Assembly (NCBI RefSeq): GCF_036194065.1
Contig: NZ_CP108097.1
Coordinates: forward strand, 1 to 64,000
Direction of reading: 5' to 3'
Origin: Streptomyces sp. NBC_00239
GTDB taxonomy: Bacteria; Actinomycetota; Actinomycetes; Streptomycetales; Streptomycetaceae
DNA length: 64,000 nucleotides
The position numbers were made by a program, and so were the translations under genes. The notes beneath the pieces are model-generated. The model did not search any database. It saw nothing but the letters and a program-made list of their open reading frames with translations, and was not told the origin of the DNA. Positions 59,219 through 64,000 of this stretch are shown here, in pieces; position 1 is the first letter of the stretch, and every line of letters starts with the position of its first letter.

Positions 59219-60076
59219 TCAAGAAGCCTCCGACCACGCCATGTAGCGGCCCGGCGCGGTCGCGTACAGGTCGAACGTCGAGCCGCGGCGCGGGCCCGCC
59301 ACCACGTCCAGCGCCGGATCCACCGTCAGCATCGCCTGGTGCAGGCGCTGCAGCTGCGGGGACGGCTCCACGCCCAGTTCGTCGATCAGGCGGCCGCGCA
59401 GCCTGCGGTAGACGTCCAGGGCCGTGGCCTGACGGCCGGACCGGTACAGCGCGACCATGGCCTGCGAGTGCAGGCCCTCGTGCTGCGGGTGCCGGGCGAT
59501 CAGCTCGGTCAGCTCGGCGATGACCTCGACGTGCCGGCCCAGACGCAGGTCCGCGTCGATGCGCCGCTCGACGGTCACCAGCCGGCTCTCCTCCAGGCGC
59601 AGGACCTCGATCTCCAGGATCGGCCCCACCCGTACGTCGACCAGGGCCGGGCCGTTCCACAGGCCCAGCGCCTTGCGGAGCAGCTCCGCCGCCCGCTCGT
59701 CGTCCCCCTCTTCGAATGCGTGCTGTCCGCCCGTCACGAGCGTCTCGTACTCGTGTACGTCGACCGCGTCCGGCGGAATCTGCAGCACGTAGCCGCCGTG
59801 CCGGGTCGCCAGCACGTCCTTGGCGCTGCCCGGTACGCCCGGGCCCATCGCAGTGCCCAGTCTCCGGCGCAGCTGCAGGATGTACGTCTGCAGCGTCGTG
59901 AGCGCACTCTGCGGGAGCGCGGTGCCCCAGATCTCCTCCATGAGGGTCTGTACGGGTATCACCCGCCCCGGAGAGAGCGCCAGCAGCGCCAGGATCTGGC
60001 GCGGCTTGCCAGCCGTAGGAACAATCGAGCCCCCGTTGACCTCGGCACTCAACGGACCCAGAACCTGAATCTTCAC
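59219..60076 (-). CDS. SARP-family regulator 1
   Basis: 285 residues. OmpR-like DNA-binding domain (~1-95: VKIQVLGPLSAEVNGG, TLQTYILQLRRRLG) and bacterial transcriptional activation domain (~100-250: EYETLVTGGQHAF, ARHPQHEGLHSQAMVALYRSGRQATALDVYRRLR). ActII-ORF4/DnrI type. GTG start chosen because GGAGGA lies just before it; an ATG ten codons earlier is possible. Divergent from SARP 2. It could act on the TGACA-type boxes of the type II cluster, on the modular PKS, or both. Confidence 0.92.
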   Translation of the reverse strand: MKIQVLGPLSAEVNGGSIVPTAGKPRQILALLALSPGRVIPVQTLMEEIWGTALPQSALTTLQTYILQLRRRLGTAMGPGVPGSAKDVLATRHGGYVLQIPPDAVDVHEYETLVTGGQHAFEEGDDERAAELLRKALGLWNGPALVDVRVGPILEIEVLRLEESRLVTVERRIDADLRLGRHVEVIAELTELIARHPQHEGLHSQAMVALYRSGRQATALDVYRRLRGRLIDELGVEPSPQLQRLHQAMLTVDPALDVVAGPRRGSTFDLYATAPGRYMAWSEAS

Positions 60077-60319
60077 GGTCTCCTCCGTAATTCGTCGAGT
60101 TCCCATCGATTTACAGCCTTCGACTCCGGCACGGTAGCTGGGTCCAGTACGGCTCCCCCGAATTCTTGAGCAGGTGTCGAGCCACCCTCCGTCCCACATG
60201 GTTGCATGATGAAAACACAGTGGTAGATTCCGCTGAGGGGATGAGAACCGGCACTTTTCTTTCGCCCGCCGGTGTTCGTGTCTTTCCGCAGATCCCGCAG
60301 CTCGCCGGGAGGAGGCACC
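60077..60319. other. Divergent SARP promoter region
   Basis: 243 bp between the two SARP genes, more AT-rich than average (60185-60260). I could not identify heptamer repeats or an ARE site with confidence. Confidence 0.45.
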
Positions 60320-61354
60320 ATGGAATTCGGCGCACCCGCCACCCACGGCACACCTGCCGCACCCGTGGCCCGAGGCGCGGACGGCGACACCGAGGCGGAC
60401 TTCCGCGTGCTGGGGCCGGTGGAGGTGTTCGACCGTCACACGGGGACGTACCTCGTGCCCTCCGGCTCCAAGCAGCGGGCGCTGCTCGGCGCCCTGGTGG
60501 TCCGGGCGGGCCACGTGCTGTCCGCCGAGCGGCTCATCCACGAACTCTGGGGCGACCGGCCGCCGGCGAGCGCGGCCAACGCGCTGCAGGCCCACGTGGC
60601 CCGGCTGCGCCGGCTGCTGCAGGGCGGTGCGCCCGACGCCGACGGCCAGGAGTGGATCGCCACCCGCTCGACGGGCTACCTGCTGCGGCCCGGCCGGGCC
60701 ACCACCGACGCGCAGCGCTTCCACCGGCTGTCCGCCGAGGGCCGCGCGGCCCTCGGCTCCGACCCCGAGCACGCGGCCGAACTGCTGCGCGGAGCCCTGT
60801 CCCTGTGGCGCGGCCCGGCACTGGAGGGGAGCACGCAGGGCCCCCTGTGCACGGTGGAGGCCGACCGGCTGGAGGAGCTGCGGCTGACCACGCTGGAGAC
60901 CCTGTACGACGCGAACCTGCGCAGCGGGCGGCACGCCGAGGTCGTCCGGGACCTGGAGCGGCTGACGGCCAACCACCCGATGCGGGAACGGCTGTACGAC
61001 CTCCAGATGCTGGCGCTGTACCGGTGCGGCCGGCAGACGGAGGCGCTGGGCGTGTACGAGCGGGCCCGCCGGCGGCTGGTGGACGAGCTGGGCGTCGAGC
61101 CGGGGCCCGCGCTGCGGGCGCGGATGGAGGCGATCTTGCGTCATGCGCCGTCGCTGGCGGTGGGGGTGGCGGCGGGGGTCTCCGACGGGTGGCGGGATCC
61201 GGATGCGGCGCTGCTCGAACTCGGGCGGGAGATCGCGCGGCTGGGTGTGCGGATCGAGTCGCTCGGGCGGGAGCAGGAAGCGCTCATCCGCCGCTTCAAC
61301 CTCCTCTCCCCGACCCCCGCCGCCGCCCCCGTCCCGGGCGACCAACTCGTCTGA
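60320..61354 (+). CDS. SARP-family regulator 2
   Basis: 344 residues. A ~28-residue Ala-rich extension, then the DNA-binding domain (FRVLGPVEVFDRHTG, ANALQAHVARLRRLL) and BTAD (~125-270, RCGRQTEALGVYERARRRLVDELGVEPG). The C-terminal ~60 residues form an amphipathic, probably coiled-coil helix (LELGREIARLGVRIESLGRE), unusual for small SARPs and a possible dimerisation arm. ATG after GGGAGGAGG. Confidence 0.92.
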   Translation: MEFGAPATHGTPAAPVARGADGDTEADFRVLGPVEVFDRHTGTYLVPSGSKQRALLGALVVRAGHVLSAERLIHELWGDRPPASAANALQAHVARLRRLLQGGAPDADGQEWIATRSTGYLLRPGRATTDAQRFHRLSAEGRAALGSDPEHAAELLRGALSLWRGPALEGSTQGPLCTVEADRLEELRLTTLETLYDANLRSGRHAEVVRDLERLTANHPMRERLYDLQMLALYRCGRQTEALGVYERARRRLVDELGVEPGPALRARMEAILRHAPSLAVGVAAGVSDGWRDPDAALLELGREIARLGVRIESLGREQEALIRRFNLLSPTPAAAPVPGDQLV

Positions 61355-61363
61355 ACGCCGCGC

Positions 61364-61400
61364 AACCGCCAGCCTCGCCGGTGTTTGAGGCGCGGGGTTG
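61364..61400. repeat. Dispersed intergenic element (reverse copy)
   Basis: CCAGCCTCGCCGGTGTTTGA followed by GGCGCGGGG, one of the dispersed elements also at 10120, 10211, 10794, 15872, 27720, 32903 and 32986. Confidence 0.75.
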
Positions 61401-61424
61401 GGATTCGAACGGTGGCGGGGTCGG

Positions 61425-62351
61425 TCAGGCGTGGCAGGTTGTGGGGCGGCCGTGGTACGTGGTCATTTCTTCGAAGAGGGTTCCCACGTCGAGGGGGGAG
61501 CCCTCGGGCAGGCCGTGTTGTTCGGCGTAGGCGCGGTGCAGGTTCGGCAGGAGGCGCTCGCTGTCGAGGAGGCCGGCGTAGGCGCCGAGGTCGGTGGCGC
61601 GGGCCAGGTCGAGCGGGGCCGCGCCGGCCGCGACGCCCTCCTCGGCCAGGCGCTGGACCCACCGCAGATAGCCGGCGTTGGCATCGAGCAGCTCCGGCCC
61701 CCCGACCGCCCCGTGACCCGGCACGATCGTGGTGGCGCCGAGCCCCCGCAGCCGCTCCAGCGCGCGCAGCGACCCGGCCACCGACCCCATGACGCAGAAC
61801 GGCGTGACCCCGTTCATGACGAGGTCGCCGGTGAACAGCACGCCCCGGTCGGGCAGCCAGACGATCGTGTCGTCGGTGGTGTGGGCCGCCGGGCCGATGT
61901 GGATCAGCTCGGCCCGCAGGTCGCCCACGTGGAGCGTCGTGCGGTCCCGGAAGGTCAGTTCGGGCGGGGTGATCTCGATGTCGCCCCAGCAGACGTCCGG
62001 CCACAGCCCGGCCATGTGCAGGCCCGCCGCCCGGACCATGGCCCGGGTCCGCTCGTGGCCGATGGTCAGGGCTTCGGGGAAGACGAAGTTGCCGTACGTG
62101 TGGTCGCCGTGGAAGTGCGTGTTGACCACGGCGCGCGGCGGGCGGGGCGCCAGCCGCAGCGCCGCCCGGCGCAACTGCCGGGCACGGCTCTCGGTGGCGG
62201 CGGTGTCGACGAGCGCGCTGTGGCCGCCGTCGGTGAGGATGCCGGCGTTGTTCAGGCACCAGCCGCCCTCGGGCTGGACGTACGCGTGGACGCCCTCGGC
62301 CACCTCGATGACGGCGGTGTCTGCGGGCCGCCTGACGGTCGTGGCGTGCAC
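61425..62351 (-). CDS. Metallo-beta-lactamase-fold hydrolase
   Basis: 308 residues. HxHxDH motif in NTHFHGDHTYGN near 77-88, further zinc ligands His in PAAHTTDDTIVW and Asp in FTGDLVMNG, and His in IVPGHGAVGG. GTG start at 62349-62351. MBL-fold enzymes in PKS loci act as thioesterases, lactonases or lyases. Substrate unknown. Leftward, towards the divergent SARP 2. Confidence 0.88.
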   Translation of the reverse strand: MHATTVRRPADTAVIEVAEGVHAYVQPEGGWCLNNAGILTDGGHSALVDTAATESRARQLRRAALRLAPRPPRAVVNTHFHGDHTYGNFVFPEALTIGHERTRAMVRAAGLHMAGLWPDVCWGDIEITPPELTFRDRTTLHVGDLRAELIHIGPAAHTTDDTIVWLPDRGVLFTGDLVMNGVTPFCVMGSVAGSLRALERLRGLGATTIVPGHGAVGGPELLDANAGYLRWVQRLAEEGVAAGAAPLDLARATDLGAYAGLLDSERLLPNLHRAYAEQHGLPEGSPLDVGTLFEEMTTYHGRPTTCHA

Positions 62352-62639
62352 GGGACACCTCTTTCTGTTCACGGCGGGCCCCCGTCCGGGCCCTCGCCGA
62401 TGCGGGACCTGAATTCTGCGGGCAGACGCCGTGGTCCCGCTCAATTCCCCGTGCATTCCCGATGGAGTTGTCCTGGATTCCTGTTGGATTCCCCGTCGAT
62501 CGCCCGTTGATTACGGCGCGTTTTCCCGCCCGCACGGCCGTGGAATGCCGTTCCCGCGTACCCGTCCGGACGATATCGGGGACAGGCCGGACGGAAATCC
62601 GCTCAAGGGTCGGCGGAGCGGGCGCGCGGCGGCGGGCCG
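62352..62639. other. Spacer between MBL and PPTase genes
   Basis: 288 bp, relatively AT-rich in 62400-62560 (probable promoter of the MBL gene). No motif assigned. Confidence 0.4.
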
Positions 62640-63461
62640 TCAGGCGAGGGCGGGCTCCGGCAGGACCAGGCGGCGGGGTGCGGCGCGGCCCCACGGGAAG
62701 CCGTGGTGCAGGTGGACGGCCGGCGGCCGCGCGTCGTCGACCTCGACCGCCACCGCCGCCAGCACCTCGGGTACCGGCTCGACCTCCAGGAAGCGCCAGC
62801 GCGCCGCCGAGTCGTCGGCGGGCGGCCGGAAGGCGAGGACGCCCCGGTCCTCGGCGAGGGTGAACACGAACGAGTCGAAGGGCAGTCCCAGTCCCAGCCC
62901 GCGGGCCTTGGAGTAGGCCTCCTTCAGCGTCCACAGCCGCAGGGCGCGCCGGTTGCGGGGCCGCCCGGGAGCGGCGCTGGCGATCCAGTCCTGCTCCTCG
63001 GGGGAGAACGTCGCGATGATGTTGTCCAGGCCGCGCTCGCCGCGGTCGAGCCGCTCGACGTCGACCCCGATGCGCAGGCCCCGGGAGACGCCCAGCAGGT
63101 TGTACGCGTTGGCGTGCGAGAGGTTGAAGTCCAGCGTGTCCGCGCCGCGCGGCAGGCCGCCGTCGGGCGTCTGCAGGAACGGCCGCCCGCGCGAGGAGCG
63201 CCAGATGATCGCCTCGGCCTCGGGGATGCCGGTCTCCAGGGCCAGCACCCGGCGCACCAGGGCGTGGGCGACGAGGTACTGGCGGCGGTCGCGTTCGAAG
63301 AGGAAGCGGCCGGCCACCTCCTGCTCGTTCTCGTCCAGCCAGTGCGAGGCCAGGGTGGCGGCGATGCCGGGCGCGAGGTCCTCGTTGGGGCAGAACCACA
63401 GGTTGACCGGGGCGGGTTCGTTCTCCCCCGGCCCGCCGTGGTCGAGAGACAGCACGCTCAT
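62640..63461 (-). CDS. Second Sfp-type phosphopantetheinyl transferase
   Basis: 273 residues. NLSHANAYNLLGVS near 113-126, IGVDVERLDRGER near 132-144 (canonical GVDVE) and LWTLKEAYSKARGLGLG near 177-193. Motif details differ from the PPTase at 26725, so it is not a recent copy. ATG overlaps the stop of the PKS gene (ATGA at 63458-63461), tying it to that modular PKS. Confidence 0.93.
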   Translation of the reverse strand: MSVLSLDHGGPGENEPAPVNLWFCPNEDLAPGIAATLASHWLDENEQEVAGRFLFERDRRQYLVAHALVRRVLALETGIPEAEAIIWRSSRGRPFLQTPDGGLPRGADTLDFNLSHANAYNLLGVSRGLRIGVDVERLDRGERGLDNIIATFSPEEQDWIASAAPGRPRNRRALRLWTLKEAYSKARGLGLGLPFDSFVFTLAEDRGVLAFRPPADDSAARWRFLEVEPVPEVLAAVAVEVDDARPPAVHLHHGFPWGRAAPRRLVLPEPALA

Positions 63462-64000
63462 GCCGACCCCTCCTCGCCACCCAGCCACAGCGGGACGCGC
63501 AGGAACGCGGACGCGGGCAGCGGCACGGCCACGGAGGCAGCGCCCCGGGCCGGCTCCAGCGCGGTCCAGTCGATGTCGAGCCCGGACAGCCACAGGCCGC
63601 GGAGCTGGTCCAGGTGCCCGGCCCGCCAGAGCGCGGCGAGGTACCCGTCCGTCTCCGGTACGCCGCCCAGGTCCAGCGGGTCGGCGCCGCCGTCCCGCAG
63701 ATCGGCGCAGGGCGCGCCGTCCCGTACGAACCGCTCCAGGGCCCGTACGAGTTCGCCGGTGTCGGTGACGACGGCCGCGAAGCGGCAGTCCATGGCGGAC
63801 CGGCCGGTGCGCAGTGCGCGGGCGAGCGCCGGGAGCGGGGGCACCGGGCCCGGCCCGTCGAGCAGCTCGGCGAACCGGCCCGCGGTGGCGGCCAGATGGG
63901 CGGGGGTGGGGGCGGACAGCACGAACAGTTCGCGGGCGGCCTCGGGAGCGGCCTCGGGTACCGGGTCCGGGACCGGGTCGGCGCCGGGCAGGTACTCCTC
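63458..64000 (-). CDS. Modular polyketide synthase, C-terminal part (runs off the right edge)
   Basis: 181 codons are visible; no start in the window, so the gene is cut by the edge. The upstream-most residues read EEYLPGADPVP, the typical end of a KS domain, followed by ELFVLSAPTPAHLAATAGRF and LPALARALRTGRSAMDCRFA, the post-KS linker of modular (especially trans-AT style) PKS. Then WLSGLDIDWTALEP and PLPASAFLRVPLWLGG, which correspond to the GVxVDW...PLPTYPF segment. It ends there with no further domain, so the protein ends just after a KS plus linker. Confidence 0.8.
   Translation of the reverse strand, partial: EEYLPGADPVPDPVPEAAPEAARELFVLSAPTPAHLAATAGRFAELLDGPGPVPPLPALARALRTGRSAMDCRFAAVVTDTGELVRALERFVRDGAPCADLRDGGADPLDLGGVPETDGYLAALWRAGHLDQLRGLWLSGLDIDWTALEPARGAASVAVPLPASAFLRVPLWLGGEEGSA

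Noticed and set aside
54691..59523. A 1610-codon open frame on the + strand
   Set aside because: It is antisense to the MMPL, TetR and thioesterase genes and its sequence is low-complexity. It is a codon-bias shadow.

Overview
The window is high-GC actinobacterial DNA, almost certainly Streptomyces. It shows GTG/TTG starts, GTGA/ATGA translational overlaps, a single in-frame TTA codon in a pathway regulator, SARP and gamma-butyrolactone type regulators, and many antisense open frames. The first ~322 bases are a dense run of hairpins, mostly with C(GNA)G triloops on the strand whose 3' end lies at the left edge. This is the signature of a Streptomyces linear-replicon telomere, so the window begins within a few bases of a chromosome (or linear plasmid) end.

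Layout. 1-13.9 kb is subtelomeric accessory DNA. It holds the telomere, two tiny membrane proteins, a secreted protein, a TetR/NAD-reductase pair with two operators, an S66 peptidase, a RibD-like reductase, a DoxX protein, a CPT-like kinase, a VapBC-type toxin-antitoxin pair, an ECF41 sigma factor, an 11-copy 45-bp tandem repeat, an NmrA-like reductase, a WYL regulator carrying a coding minisatellite, and a DinB-like protein.

13.9-49.9 kb is a type II polyketide gene cluster. The core reads leftwards from 41.4 kb: TcmI-like cyclase, KS-alpha, KS-beta, ACP, ketoreductase, didomain aromatase/cyclase, two FAD monooxygenases, hydrolase, MFS exporter, an ACP-like protein lacking its serine, and acyl-CoA carboxylase beta and epsilon. 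The biotin carboxylase sits just upstream (41.5-43.3 kb). A rightward trio encodes a tandem ABM protein, a second didomain cyclase and a PPTase. The left arm holds an NTF2-like protein, an antiporter, a flavin reductase, HxlR/MFS, a PPOX reductase, a third FAD monooxygenase, a flavin-dependent halogenase and a Tat-exported BBE-type oxidase. The regulatory arm (43.5-49.9 kb) has AfsA-like and epimerase genes, an atypical OmpR regulator, two TetR regulators, a soluble histidine kinase and six ARE-like operators. Gene content and order resemble jadomycin/urdamycin-type angucycline clusters, and the halogenase with its flavin reductase points to a halogenated product. The product class is inference.

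49.9-57.1 kb is ordinary or accessory (DUF4287, DUF998 with a CRP-like site, a HAD protein, an XRE regulator with overlapping mini-genes, an MMPL exporter). 57.4-64.0 kb looks like the edge of a second, modular PKS locus. It has a TetR regulator, a type II thioesterase, two divergent SARPs, an MBL-fold hydrolase, a second PPTase and the 3' end of a PKS gene running off the right edge.

Most notable observations: a perfect 513-bp inverted duplication of the C-terminal cyclase domain, a serine-less carrier protein, Gln-to-Glu in the chain length factor, a Ser at the ketoreductase Pro94 position, six ARE sites with two near-twin promoters, and an HxlR-type box swallowed by the 3' end of the WYL gene.
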